From Arthonia radiata (lineage: Eukaryota > Ascomycota > Arthoniomycetes > Arthoniales > Arthoniaceae), in NCBI GenBank assembly GCA_002989075.1, contig PSQN01000016.1, positions 2,310,336 through 2,374,335 on the forward strand: a stretch of DNA of 64,000 nt, in the 5' to 3' direction. The position numbers and the translations under genes are program-made. Shown here in pieces: positions 33,611 to 45,019 of this stretch. Position 1 is the first letter of the stretch, and each line of letters begins with the position of its first letter. Below the pieces are notes generated by a model. That model worked only from the letters and a program-made list of their open reading frames with translations, was not told where the DNA came from and did no database searches.

Positions 33611-34660
33611 CTAGTAAATCACGGAGTCTTCGCCAGCCTCGACCATTACATCCTCGCTTTCATCCGCTTTGTAATCAATTGCGCCATTTACCTCGACCGC
33701 CTGCTCAATCACCTCAGGCTTTCCATCTCCAGTATCAACAGGACTTTCCAGAGTAGAATGCTGGCCATCAATCGCTTCGTTGTCTCCGTTAGGCCGACTA
33801 TCTTCAAAGTTCTCGGGTGCTTCTGGTCGAGCAGTCTCCAAGATAGCAGTAGTCTCTGGCGGCATTGTCTCCATATTTATATCCAATAAATTTCCGGGCT
33901 CGGGGTTGTCAACATTTTCGTTGGCTTGGGAGTCTCGCGCTATTTGCTCTTCAACATCATCCCTCTGCCGCTGTATGATATCCTTTTCTACAGTGCGCAG
34001 ATCGTACGGGAGATAGAATATTTTCGGCTCCGATTTTGTGCTCAGCATCCCAGCCATTGCTCGCTCATTCGAATGCCGTAAGCGCATTGCTTGCTCATCC
34101 CACCGCCTTTGCTGCACCTTGCGCTGGGCCGTCAGCTCCTCGAAGCGCTTTCGTTTGTCCTCTTCGCGCTCTTCGTCTTGCGCCTGTAACTTCGCTTGTT
34201 GTTTCTTTTCTATCTCCGCGCGTCGGCGCTGCGCGGAGCTTGTTGAGCTCTGCGACAGAGTCCCCAAGAGGCCTCCGAAGAGCCGCTTGCCGCGTTTCTT
34301 CTCGTCATCTTGCCTGTTCCTTCGGCGCGGGACGATTTGCTGCGGAGCAGGCTGTGATACATCTGATGCAGGCTCCGTTGGGGCATCTAGTGAATGGCTC
34401 GTGCCATTGGTACCGGGGTTTCCTTGCTGCTGGACGGATATATCCTCTGCTTGCTCGAGTCGCGGTCTTTTCGCACTCTGATCTGAGTCTGACGAATTCC
34501 TCCGCTTGAGCTGAGGTTTATCAGACCGAGGAGATTGCTGGTCTGGTTCGGAAGTTTGGGGTGGAGTCGCTGGCGATGCGACAGAGGCCTGTGCTGGTTC
34601 TGTATCAGCAATCTTCTCGACTAGCATGTCCTGCGGACGACTATATGCTGTTTCAGCCAT
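33611..34660 (-). CDS. Pinin/SDK/MemA domain protein
   Basis: Probable fungal pinin homologue; in animals pinin is a nuclear speckle protein linked to the exon-junction complex and splicing. Single exon, 349 residues. Residues 1-120 are disordered, Ser/Pro/Gln-rich with a bipartite-type basic motif (KPQLKRR, KRPR). The conserved core begins at about 120 with DEKKRGKRLFGGLLGTLSQ, the family hallmark. It continues into a basic/acidic coiled coil (RRRAEIEKKQQAKLQAQDEE) and FLPYDLRT-like YLPYDLRTVEKDII. The C-terminal 110 residues are acidic. The start codon is the first ATG of the frame. It is divergent from RDS3 with 269 bp between the starts. Confidence 0.8.
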   Translation of the reverse strand: MAETAYSRPQDMLVEKIADTEPAQASVASPATPPQTSEPDQQSPRSDKPQLKRRNSSDSDQSAKRPRLEQAEDISVQQQGNPGTNGTSHSLDAPTEPASDVSQPAPQQIVPRRRNRQDDEKKRGKRLFGGLLGTLSQSSTSSAQRRRAEIEKKQQAKLQAQDEEREEDKRKRFEELTAQRKVQQRRWDEQAMRLRHSNERAMAGMLSTKSEPKIFYLPYDLRTVEKDIIQRQRDDVEEQIARDSQANENVDNPEPGNLLDINMETMPPETTAILETARPEAPENFEDSRPNGDNEAIDGQHSTLESPVDTGDGKPEVIEQAVEVNGAIDYKADESEDVMVEAGEDSVIY

Positions 34661-34929
34661 CTAGAAATGATATCCTTGAGCTGGACGCTGCAATGGTAGT
34701 CGCATTGAGCTCTCACATGCCAATCGACCTTCGAGCTTGGGACTAAGCAATGCCGCCCCACCACATATGCCGTTGCCGCTCTCTCGAACATCACGAATAT
34801 TCTACGCTTATCCAACCGACCATCTTCGACGACACCACACCCGCATGGAAGCTGCTTCTTCACTCCACAAGAAGCGCCCTCTCTTGCAGATAATCCACAA
34901 ATCTCTACTAAGCATTTGCTATATCCAAC
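34661..34929. promoter_or_regulatory. 269-bp divergent promoter, pinin-domain gene / RDS3
   Basis: Compact head-to-head spacer between two genes whose families act in pre-mRNA splicing. No TATA element is apparent. Shared control is an inference from distance and function. Confidence 0.5.
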
Positions 34930-35310
34930 ATGTCTCGCCATCACCCCGACTTGGTCATGTGCCGCAAGCAAAGCGGCATCTCCATTGGGCGCCTCTGCGA
35001 TAAGTGCGATGGCAAATGCCCAGTCTGCGACAGCTACGTGCGGCCAACGACTCAAGTGCGCATTTGCGATGAATGCAGCTTTGGCAACTACCAGAATAAG
35101 TGCGTCGTCTGCGGATCTGAGGTATGATACCACCCCAATCTGCCCATTACTTCCTCTTGGCTAACAGATTACCAGGGGATCAGTGATGCCTTCTACTGTT
35201 TTGAATGCACGAGACTCGAGAAGGACCGTGACGGCTGTCCCAAGATCATCAACCTGGGGTCTTCCCGCACGGACTTGTTCTATCAAAAGAAGAACTTCCG
35301 AAATCATTGA
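34930..35310 (+). CDS. RDS3: SF3b subunit Rds3/PHF5A
   Basis: Small zinc-knot protein of the U2 snRNP SF3b complex, which recognises the intron branch site. Exons 34930..35121 and 35176..35310 with a 54-nt intron (GTATGA donor, ACCAG acceptor) give 108 residues; human PHF5A has 110. The sequence is near-canonical throughout: [33 protein letters not shown], then [30 protein letters not shown] and [14 protein letters not shown]. The CxxC pairs that build the three zinc sites are all present. The splice falls in the glycine-rich turn after CVVCGSE. Divergent from the pinin-domain gene. Confidence 0.96.
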
Positions 35311-35381
35311 GGCGGCCGCGCGTTTCAGGGTCATGGCTGTTTGTCAGCCTCTAGATTCATTATCCAACATCGACGCATTGT

Positions 35382-36830
35382 CTATATGTACGACACTTTG
35401 ACGCCCATCCCCATGGTTTGTTTCAACTTCTGCCAGGAGGCATCCCTCGCTCTTCTGAGACGATCTCGAATGTCTCTCCTCGAAAGTGCCATCAGCAAAG
35501 CGGCGAGAAAAGCCAGCATTCGGAACAGCAACATCGGATGACTCCTTGCAGCCAAGCCCACGGAGACAACGCCATTCTGTAACGTCTGAACAGCAAAAGT
35601 GAACCTCCGTAATATGGTAAGAGGCGGTGGTGGGTTCCTTGCTGGACCGCCATGACGATTTGATTTCGCTGCTGGTGGGTTTCGGGCACTGGTTGCAGCT
35701 CGCGCAGTTTGGGAACTGCCATTTGCCTTTGAGGGTGGAGGTTTCCTTTGGCTTCCGATCCGGGTCGAGTCAACGCCATAGTCATTCTCACTCGGCCGCT
35801 GGCTCCGCTGCCGTTGCTGCCGCTGTCGGCTTTGTTCCTGCGCAGCTTTGGCTTCTTGAGCTTTACGAGCCTCTTCATCCCTCCGCCGAGCATCCTCAAG
35901 CTGCTGCTCACGCTGCTTTTGTAGCTCCTCCTCACGCTTGGAATCGAAATCCTTCTCGTCTTGAATGTTTTGCAGAGCTTGCAGGAACGCTTCTCTTCTC
36001 TCCTCATCTAACACTTCACTCATGGATATAAACTCTCTGGCGTACTCCCATTCTGAGTTTCGCGGTAGGACGTGGAGGGTATATATCTCGAGGATCTTCA
36101 GTTTTGAATTCAGATCGCGCGGTGTGCTCGTGCCGTTGGGCTGCGACGTGCGCCCGCTCTTTCTCCGCTCTAGTTGTCCGCTAACGTCGAGTATTGGCGT
36201 GCTGCTCGCCGACAGATACGTTTCTAGCCGCTGCTGAGTGAGCCTTTGTGACGGCGAGTGAGCAAGCAAGAGCGTCGCGCTACAGCCCGTTAGCCTCAGG
36301 CCACTTCCTTATCTTGTGAATACTAACAGGTTCGCGACGACCTCTGCGTCGACCTCTCCCTCGACGCTTGAATACCCAGTGTCCACGATATCAGTCCAGA
36401 TGCCGCCGTCTCTGGCCATCGACACAAAGTGCTTCCATCGTGGCGCGCCAAAAATCTGTTTGCCCATGTCTGCGCCCATTTCGACGATCTCGTTCACAAT
36501 GGAGATGTACAAGCTCCATACCTTCACGCGCGCACCGCGCGACGCTGTAGCGATTGGCACTACCTCCTGTGTTGGCGTATGATCCTCGGTTTCCTCATCT
36601 GAGTGGCCATTAGGCTCGTCTTGCAAAGTACTTTCCGGCCGCCGGATCAAAGGTTCGAGGGTCTCGAGTGCTTCCTGGATGCGACGGGTGACAAAGAGTT
36701 GAGAGGCTTGCTTGTATAATCGTGCTATGCTTGGAGATTGGGACGAACGTGACGATGAAAGTGATGATATAGAGGATACTTGTCGGGAGGTCGGACTCGC
36801 TTCTGTCAGTGTCGCGGTGCTTGTAGCCAT
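35382..36830 (-). CDS. PEX26: Peroxin Pex26 (tail-anchored recruiter of Pex1-Pex6)
   Basis: Peroxisomal tail-anchored protein that docks the Pex1/Pex6 AAA complex for recycling of the import receptor Pex5. Exons 36328..36830 and 35382..36279 (intron 36280..36327, 48 nt, GTTAGT donor, CTAAC branch site, GTAG acceptor); 466 residues. Residues 35-60 start a helical repeat domain (ARLYKQASQLFVTRRIQEAL, VKVWSLYISIVNEIVEMG). The splice junction restores VVANLATLLLAHSPSQ, a strongly conserved block in filamentous-fungal Pex26. A basic/Gln-rich linker follows (about 275-370). The single membrane segment is near the C terminus (LLFRMLAFLAALLMAL, about 425-440) with a basic tail, as expected for a peroxisomal tail anchor. 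Divergent from SBH1. Confidence 0.82.
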
Positions 36831-37324
36831 GCTGGTATCGGCGATTCAAGGATGTACGGAGATGGGTGAATAGGACGATTGTTGTCAAAGCGGATGCATT
36901 GGTCTAGAAGCGCGCAGCAAGTAGTTGCATAGTCGAGGCTGAACAGCACAGAATCATGTGGAGTATAGTTCATCGAAAATAGATACGCAGAGCCGCATAG
37001 ATGTCGTCCAGTTGGATGTCGCGTCCGCCGAGGTCTCACAAGCGGGCCGCGAGATAATATCGAACTTCTTCTTGTCGGGATAGCAGCGGTCACTTTGTGC
37101 CACAAACATTGATCCTCGCGCCTCACCTGAATGCCCTTCATTAAAGGGTCGGCCAGCATTGGCACTTTGAAATGCAACACCTCCACGAAAGTTGCTTCTA
37201 CAATCTCGCGGACATCTGTTGTCGCGCACGCTTGCAACCTGACGACCAAGAAACCTCATGAGCTAGTAAACGCGTGGTCATCAATCTCAGTCTCGATCCA
37301 GGAACGTTTACAGAATACTTGAAG
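36831..37324. promoter_or_regulatory. 494-bp divergent promoter region, PEX26 / SBH1
   Basis: Head-to-head spacer. No TATA element stands out. Short open frames inside have no protein character. Confidence 0.45.
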
Positions 37325-37881
37325 ATGGTGCGTCCACCTACTTCGACTTCAAGGACAACTCTTCCCTTGGTCCGCGCGCGGCGAGCGTCGCTTCCAACTT
37401 GATGCCCTGATACTCTGATGCTAACAATACTTGGTCACACAGTCTTCACCACCGCCAAGTTCTCCCACCTCTCCTGGTACCAGCACGGGCGTGCGGCCAG
37501 CCTCCCCCAACCCCCCGGGCGGCGCAAAGTCCATGATCCGAAGGCGCGCTGCAGCGGACCGGCAAGATAAAGTAGCAAATACAAGACCGGCGAGCACACG
37601 AGCAGCAGGCGCGGGCGGGAGTTCGAGCACAATGCTGAGTACGTTACGCATTCAGCATCTATGAAAGTGAACCATACGCTCACATGCCACGCCTCAGGAC
37701 TCTACACAGATGATTCACCTGGACTGAAGGTGGACCCAGTCGTTGTCATGACCCTCTCTGTCGTCTTCATAATCAGCGTCGTTATGCTCCATGGTGCGCC
37801 GCTCCTCTGACCCTTGAACTTATATGTCCGAACTAACGGCAACCAGTGATGGCGAAAGTTGTCAAGCGCTTTTCAGCATAA
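37325..37881 (+). CDS. SBH1: Sec61 beta subunit (Sbh1)
   Basis: Small tail-anchored subunit of the Sec61 translocon in the ER membrane. Four exons: 37325..37327, 37443..37638, 37698..37793, 37847..37881; 109 residues. The first exon is just the ATG, followed at once by GTGCGT; the 115-nt intron ends with a CTAAC branch site and ACACAG. The spliced start M-SSPPPSSPTSPGT fits the Ser/Pro-rich N terminus of fungal Sbh1. Conserved blocks are PPGGAKSMIRRRAAADRQ and AGAGGSSSTMLRLYTDDSPG, the second assembled across the 37638/37698 junction. The membrane segment is VVVMTLSVVFIISVVMLH, ending in MAKVVKRFSA after the last short intron (53 nt, CTAAC). Codon phase is kept at every junction. Confidence 0.9.
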
Positions 37882-39165
37882 ACAAAACCGCTCGAGTGAG
37901 GTCTTCCCACGATTCGATCAAAGTGTTCGCGGCTGGGGATTCTGGGGGAACACAAAAGGCAAGGTCATGGTACTACATCTGCATGGCGCCTGGGGGCTTG
38001 GGACTGAGCTGTACGATATCCTCGGACGGGTGCTTGGGTCTGCAAGACTACGCAATTGTCGCCATCTCTTGGCTTCTAAGTATCTATTTGCGGCCAATAC
38101 CATCAATGTCGCATCGAGTCAAGCCATGTTTCATAAGGTCCAGGTTTATGTACCGACTAGCGATTTCCGTGGATCAAGGCCGGGCAGAGCAGCCAGTTGT
38201 GCATGCATACGATGCCTTCGACGAACGAGCTGAAAATTGTCTAAGATGCTGCCTTCAATCTGCGTTTGCAATAATAGATGCAAACACGAGACGTTGTGCT
38301 CACATGAATGCCAAGAGCGTGCTTTGTGACGGCGGACCCTGAGTGTGCCTGAAGCCATCACAAGCACTAGCAAAGTGTAGCTCTACGCCTCTCTCCCCAA
38401 ATCCTCCCTCATGCTGCTACACTTCCTGCCTACTGTCCATTCTTCGTCCGATCCTTGCTTTCTGACTCTTTGACAGGCTTTGCAGTGGTCTGTTCCAACG
38501 CAGCACCTCACTATTCGGTGATAACGCGCTTACTTCCACCATCCTCCTCAGCGCCGCATCTGACAAGCCAGACCCGTGTGTCATAGCGGCCGCCCACTCC
38601 GAGTCTGCACACACCTCATTCTTCCAGGGTTGCCCTCTGCCATGTGGGTTTGGAGGCTGTTCCCAAACACTTCACTCTGAGAGATCGCCCCAAAGAGCGT
38701 TTGTTGCAATAGCGCTCTCGCCTGAGCATTTCACAGGTCTCTCCGAGCCTCGAATACATTGTCTCCGACCTCACTGAGACTGCATTCGAGGAAGGGGTCA
38801 CAGATCTGCGAGACTGTCTTTACGCATACGTTCAGACGCGTCAAATACGAAGGGGTCGATTTCTGCAGACGTCAACGTACTCGCCACGCAGACGGCTTCG
38901 CCTGCTACCGCACCGTCTTATTACTCGAGCATATACGACTTCAATCTAGGACATTGCTCGCTGGATAGTACGGGACCAACTCAAACAGGCCTGAGATTCT
39001 TGACGATCATTGCAGCATATAGAAAGGTCGCTCTTGCACAACGCTCTCTTCAACATTGCCAGCTTCGGCAACGAATCGAGTGCGATCCTCGTGGCTGGGA
39101 AAAGCAGTGAGCACAAGACGCATCTCAATGGGCTGCCACACCACAAAAACAACCCTGGCGCGGCG
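37882..39165. other. Intergenic, 1.28 kb, upstream of the Cid1-type gene
   Basis: No gene recognised. Open frames (for example 37824..38342) overlap SBH1 in another phase or begin at non-ATG codons. May hold a long leader for the downstream gene. Confidence 0.5.
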
Positions 39166-42100
39166 ATGACATCAAACGCGTCCAGTATGACGTTGGAGGA
39201 AAGGCAAGACGCGAGCCGAACATCACCGCAAAACCTGACCAGACCTCGACTGTTATCTTACCAGTCCAGCTCCGTGCCCACGACGCCAAGGCAGCATCCG
39301 CGACAGTTCCCAAGCCATGGGCGATCTCCTTCACCGACTGCCGCGATGGAGCACTCTTCTCCGCGTTCGGCCTTCTCGGAAGCAGCCAAGCACACTACAT
39401 TCTTTCGCAATACCAACCCTGCATGTCGTTTTCAAAGCACCCAAACCTCACGGAGGAGGATACCATATTCTATCGGTGCAGACGTACTTGAGGCAGAGCC
39501 CGAAGCGCCAAAGCACAGTCTGAGTAAGGCCGAGGAAGAGAACCTTAGTGGGAACATGAAGCGTCTATATGATGATCTATTACCATCGCATACGAGTCAA
39601 GAAAGCCGGAGAAGAATTGTGCACAAATTACGAGATATGCTTCGGCACGAGTGGCCTGAAAAGAATGTCGAAGTCTTTGTGTTTGGATCTTCCGGGAACC
39701 TTCTCTATACCGACAAGTCTGACGGTGAGTTTGCCAGCCATAAGTCCTCAAATGATGATACTGATAGTTGAAAGTTGACATATGCATAACAATGAGAGGC
39801 ATTGATACGGTTTGCAGTTTAGCAGAGCTGCTGTCGAAGAGTATGTCGCACCCAAGCCACGAGTGTGGGTCCGCAATCGCTAATGAAATGCAGAGGGCAT
39901 GCGAGGAATCACTTGCGTCCATGCTAAGGCTGTCCCAATCGTTAAGATCTGGGATCCTGAGCTGCAGATCGCTTGCGATATAAATGTGAATAACCACGTT
40001 GCCCTCAAGAACACGCATCTGGTCCGCGCTTACATGGAGCTTGATGACCGAGTACGGCCATTAGCTATGATTGTGAAGTATTGGACAAAGAAGCGATTAT
40101 TGAACGAAGGTAACTAAACTCTGTCGCACAATCTGACCTACACTAATATCTCGAAGCATCTGGTGGCACGCTGAGCTCGTACACATGGACGTTGCTTGTG
40201 ATCAACTTTTTGCAGACGAGGGACATCCCGATTCTACCGGTTCTGTGTCCTCGAGATGAGCACGATAGGGTAAAAGACAAATTTGGCCTAGACCTGCACC
40301 AACACAAGGACTTTGGCAAAGCGAACAAGGAAAGTCTTGGAGAACTTTTCTTCCACTTCTTTCGACGCTATGGGCACGAGATCGACTTCGAAACAGCTGT
40401 TGTTTCCGTACGCAAGGGGCAACTCCTCACAAAGGCCGAGAAAGGCTGGGTACTAGCGAACAACAACAGATTGTGCGTCGAAGAGCCTTTCAATACTGAT
40501 CGCAATCTTGGGAACACATCCGATGACACAGCCTTCAGGGGCGTCCATCTGGAGCTGCGGCAAGCTTTCACAAGAATTGCACAAGCCCAAAAGTTGACAA
40601 ACAGCATCTGCGAGCAATTTGAATTCCCAGTCGAGGATCACAAGCCTCTGTTTGAGCGACCTCAGCCCGGCCCTCGACCTGTACTGTCGCGCAGTACGTC
40701 GCAATCAGGTAGAGGAAACCGGCTGGGCGGTACTCGACGTGGCAACCGGCAGCAGTTCGATCAGAGAAATGGCTTGAACGCTCGAAGGTCGTCCAGTGCT
40801 GCTACTTTCGGTGGCAACGGACCTCAACTTGTTCTGCCGAGTCATAACAATTACTACCTCCAACAGGAAGAGCTTTCCAGACTCTCCCGCGCCATGTCCG
40901 TGGAAGAGCAAAACTTGCGGTTCCGGCAAGCCCAGATCATCGAAGCGCAGATGGGCCAATTGCCACCTCGGGGAGCGACTTCTCCAGCACCTCAAAATCA
41001 TCGGACGTTATACAACGGCTACCCGAGCCCACGCATGTCGAACGTTGAGCCATCTACTGGGTCTAGTTCTAATACTCAAGGATATCCGTTTCCACAGTCG
41101 TATGAGTCAGCCGTGGCGATGTCTCTTTCATCGTCACAGCAGGGAACAAATACGAATCCCAACTCTCCAATGCTAGCTCCAGCGACACCTAGTCGACGAG
41201 GGTTTCAGCGTCAAGCAGCTCTGAACTCGCCCGGTGCTGCAATGCGCTCTCAGTCACAGCCAGCGAGGCCGATGCAGATGCCGATGATGCCGCCAAATGG
41301 ATCGAGGCCACAGTTCGGGCAGATGGTCTATCCTACGATGCAAGGCACTGGGGTCTGGCCCAGTAGTCTTCCGCGTCCCGCTTACTATGGACCGTACGTC
41401 AACTCTATGGGCGTTCACTACTTAGCGGTTCCGCAGGTTGAGACCGTACCAAGAGAGTATCTTGGCTATGGCATCGGCGCAGTGCCTCAGTTCGGCCAAT
41501 TTCCACAAGCTGCAACTTACGCGCAACAACAGAACGCTGTAGAGTCGCGGTCACAAGAGGGACGGTTATCACCTACACGACAATACTCTTCAACGTCATT
41601 ATCAACCAGCGAAGCGCCACGCTCCCCATCACCTTTGCCAAGGAGTGAACCTCAGCTTAATGGGCTGCACTCAGCACCTCTCACGGCCACCTTTCCTCGA
41701 TACCCACCCGGGCAGCAGATTAATGGCCGACCTCCAGAGGATTCAGCTCCCATGATAGTCAACGGCTCTTGCGCGATGCCACCGCGTGCTCAGACGATCG
41801 ACAACGGCGAATCACTTGAACACCGTCGCGCCTCCAATGCGTCGCGCTTCTCCCGGGTGCCTTCAGATCTGTCCTTGGGTGCGTTTGGTCCCAACTTCCA
41901 TAGTGCGCACACATCGAATCGTCAGCCACAGTCGGGACTTCCTGCACTCAGAGATGATGTCACGCCCATCGCAGAGAATGGGCCTGCCCCGCAGCTGTTA
42001 TCTTCGCCATCGAGTACATACGACGCACCGGCAATTGCTCGAAGCACGCCTGACATGCCTCCTCCCCGGCGCCCTGCACAGCATGCGTCACACACTCTGC

Positions 42101-42633
42101 CACTGCCGGAGCAGACTTCACCTGAGGCTGCCAATGGGCTCCGACGATCGAGCGGTGGCAATCGACAGAACGTTCCTTCCCTTGACTTAGCTAATGCCCC
42201 CGCAGAGCGTGCACGCGATAGCGCACCGACATCATCGACTGTCTTGTCACCAGTAGAGGAGACTAGAACCCCTTCGCCGTCAAGCAATCGGAAACACACT
42301 GCTCGTAGAAGTGTGCAGTTGAATGGCATGACCGTTCCAACACCGCCGACCCCACTGCCCACCAAAGGTGAGAAAGACGAAGCACAGAAAGAAGACGCGA
42401 ACGGCTTGGCGGCCAAGAAACCCGGCAGTGGCCTTGGAGGCCATTCACGCAACGCTTCAGCAGTCAATGTCGGCGCCTCTTCATCTTCACAGCAGTCGAA
42501 TCAATGGCAGCAAGCTGGCACTGGGAAAAAGAAGATCAAAAAGGGCAATCCGGCGCAGTCACCAGTAGAAGAGAAGAAAAAGAAAGGGGGCGAGCCGATG
42601 CCTGCGAACGAAGCTGCACGGAAAGGCGGCTGA
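39166..42633 (+). CDS. Cid1/Trf-type non-canonical poly(A)/uridylyl polymerase
   Basis: Cytoplasmic-type ribonucleotidyltransferase that adds A or U tails to RNA. Exons 39166..39724, 39775..39840, 39894..40109 and 40157..42633 (introns 50, 53, 47 nt; branch sites CTGAT, CTAAT, CTAAT) give 1105 residues. The polymerase-beta fold starts with VFVFGSSGNLLYTDKSD; the next splice joins it to VDICI, restoring the catalytic D-x-D at about residues 185-187. The third carboxylate is in LQIACDINVNN. The PAP-associated domain follows (SYTWTLLVINFLQTRDIPIL ... LGELFFHFFRRYGHEIDF). I do not see the clear His that marks U-preferring enzymes, so A versus U is open. Residues about 440-1105 are a low-complexity, Pro/Ser/Gln-rich tail with Arg-Gly patches, ending in basic runs. 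The start ATG is the first in frame. Confidence 0.85.
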
Positions 42634-43313
42634 ACAGTAAAGGTGGGAAATGTACCTCCAGACGGTATGGGCACAAGATCTAAAGAGTGCGTTGGATGAC
42701 AGTTGGCATCACCTGCATCCTTAGTGGTTGGCACTGGACAAGCGAGAAGAGCTGCTGACGGCATAGCTTGCGGTCTGGGATATTTCCGGCAAACGGGTTC
42801 AAAGGGGAGGGCGTTCGCGCCAAGCTAGGTTGGCGGCGAAATGCACAACACACTCGAAAGATCAAAGCGGGAAGTCGAAAGAGTGAGTGCAATTGTACGA
42901 CCAGATCATGGGAACCACGGGTACTGGGGTTTTAGCGTCCAAGGGGTAACGGCCAACTGTACGTTAGCATAAGGATCTCGCACGGAATGGAGCAAACCGC
43001 GTCGGTTATGGTGCCCCGGACGCAGGTTACGCGCAAAGCTTTTCAGGACTTCCGCCTGTTCGCTCACCCGTTCCCGGTAGGTGCTTGCTGATCCGCGTAG
43101 GTATGCCTTCTAATGCTCATCACCGTTGCGAGACTCGCCTGACAAAGCCGAGATGACGGTGAGTCGGTGATAGCTCGTGACCATACTCACGATGTTCTGG
43201 CAGGAACGGTCGAAGCATTTATCCTTCGAACTTCGCTACTTACCAAGTCGCTCATCAGACTCCTAGCGCGCTCGCGCTCACCTCCGATACAGCGCTGTAT
43301 CTGACCATACAGG
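42634..43313. other. Intergenic, 680 bp
   Basis: No gene recognised. A CTGAC branch-like site and ACAG acceptor lie directly before the next ATG (about 43301-43312), so the stretch may conceal an upstream exon or leader intron of the Cys-rich gene. Confidence 0.5.
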
Positions 43314-44949
43314 ATGGGCAACAACGCCTCAACGCCCATGCCCACGACAACGATGCCACCCAAAATCTCCAGCATCACCTCCCTGCAACTCTGCCCTCTC
43401 ACCAACCCCCCAGATCTCGTCCCTGCCGGCTTCACGGCCTTAAGCAATTTCAGCCAGCTCGCAGACTGGTCCACAGCGCAGGTCTCTTCATCCTCGCAGA
43501 AATACAGCAACATCGCTATTACTCTCACCGTCAACACCTCCATACCCGTCCAAAATAATATCAAGACGTCAGTCCCGGTCAACAACGACATGCCCGCACA
43601 GAAGACCATCACCAGCCAGTCCGCCATCCCAGTGAACAATGACATTTCCCTTCCGGGACCTGGTGTTGCGCTACCTTCTGCGACGGTAGGTGGGGGTATG
43701 GCAACGGGCACGAATTGCAATGCGCCACTGGCCACGAAGCTTGCGCAAGACTGCTTCGACGCGAGTTGCCAAAATCTGTTCAATCATGTCTGGATGTGCT
43801 TTGAGACGTGGAAGCCGCTGGATGTGCCGGAGCAGTATGTTATGCCGAATCTGGAGCTGCAGCATTGTTGTCTTTGTGGGGTGAGTGTGTCTCCTTGATC
43901 CTGTAGGCGTGAGAAAGTCGCAGAGATGGCGAAGACGAACAGAGAGGGGGAGGAAACGGACACGATGTATGCTGACCCTGACGTGTACAGGGCTTCATCT
44001 TCAACGCAGGCGGATGGTATGATAAGTGCCGGAACTGCATGGACAGGAACGTGACGGGGCAGGCGCAGGTGGACCCGGGGATGACTGGTGTGTCTACACT
44101 GCCACTATCTAAGCGGCTGCTATGGTCAAAAGCGACCGGACTGACAAGCATAGGCGTCTTCGACCACCTCACCCAAGCCGAACAAGTCTTCTGCCAGCGC
44201 CCTAACGAAGCCAATCTGCGGGGTTTCATCGACGTGTGGAATAACGTCGCGGATGTACGTGCCTTTGCCCCACGTACCATCTGACCGCCACGCTTGACAG
44301 TGCTGATGAATCCATGCAGCTCTGGAGCCCCCTCGCCTACTTCGACCAATGGACCTTCATCACCACCACCTGCCAGTCTTTCGAGCCCACCTTCCTCAGC
44401 TATTACACGACCATGCCGGGCAATATCTGGACGTCCGGCACGGATCCGGGGAAGAGCGTGCCGTGGGCGCCTGTGGGAGCTACGACGGCCACGCCTCCTG
44501 TCGGATCGTCGCCGACGGATGCGAAGACGACGTATGAGGCGCAAACGCCCGCGAAGACGAGTACTGGACAGCAAGGCCCGCCGGCGGCAACGAGTGCGGG
44601 ACAGCAGGGGCCGTCGGCGGCGAAGCAGGCGAGCACGCATGCGGGTAATCCTACGGCGGCGTGGTTGGGGAATACGTCGGAGGCGAGGGGCAGGTATGAG
44701 GCGTTGAAGGTGATGAAGGCGGTGTTGTGGGCGGGGGTGGTGATGGCGGCTGTGATGGTTGGGAGTGTGGCGTTGGGGGAGGAGGATGGGGAGTATGAGG
44801 GGGAGTATGAAGAGGAGTATGAGAGGGAGTATGAGGGGGAGTATGAGGGGGAGTATGAGGGGGAGTATGAGGGGGAGTATGAGGGGGAGTATGAGGGGGA
44901 GTATGAAGGGGAGTATGAGGAGATTGGCGATGAGAGTGATGGCGTGTGA
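43314..44949 (+). CDS. Cys-rich single-pass membrane protein with acidic GEYE repeat tail, function unknown
   Basis: Not recognised. Exons 43314..43880, 43991..44254 and 44320..44949 (introns 110 and 65 nt, GTGAGT and GTACGT donors) give 486 residues. The first 130 residues are Ser/Thr/Pro-rich. A Cys-rich region follows: CNAPLATKLAQDCFDASC, then MCFETWKPLD, HCCLCGGFIFNAGGWYDKC (assembled across the first junction), CRNC and later TTCQSF. Even spacing suggests disulfides, hence a secreted ectodomain, but no signal peptide is visible from this ATG. A splice-acceptor-like signal just upstream suggests a missing first exon. Near the C terminus is one membrane segment (VLWAGVVMAAVMVGSVAL), then an acidic tail of eleven x-Glu-Tyr-Glu units. 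Convergent with ADE13, 70 bp apart. Confidence 0.65.
44788..44919 (+). repeat. 12-bp coding minisatellite, 11 units, encoding GEYE
   Basis: Unit GGGGAGTATGAG, with units 3 and 4 diverged to Glu and Arg in the first codon. The run from about 44.64 to 44.96 kb is also strikingly purine-rich on this strand. Confidence 0.95.
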
Positions 44950-45019
44950 TGGAGTGTGGTGTGGTTGGTCGGCTTGTTGGATGTGTGATCTATTCCTATA
45001 TCGTGTCTAAATCGTCATC

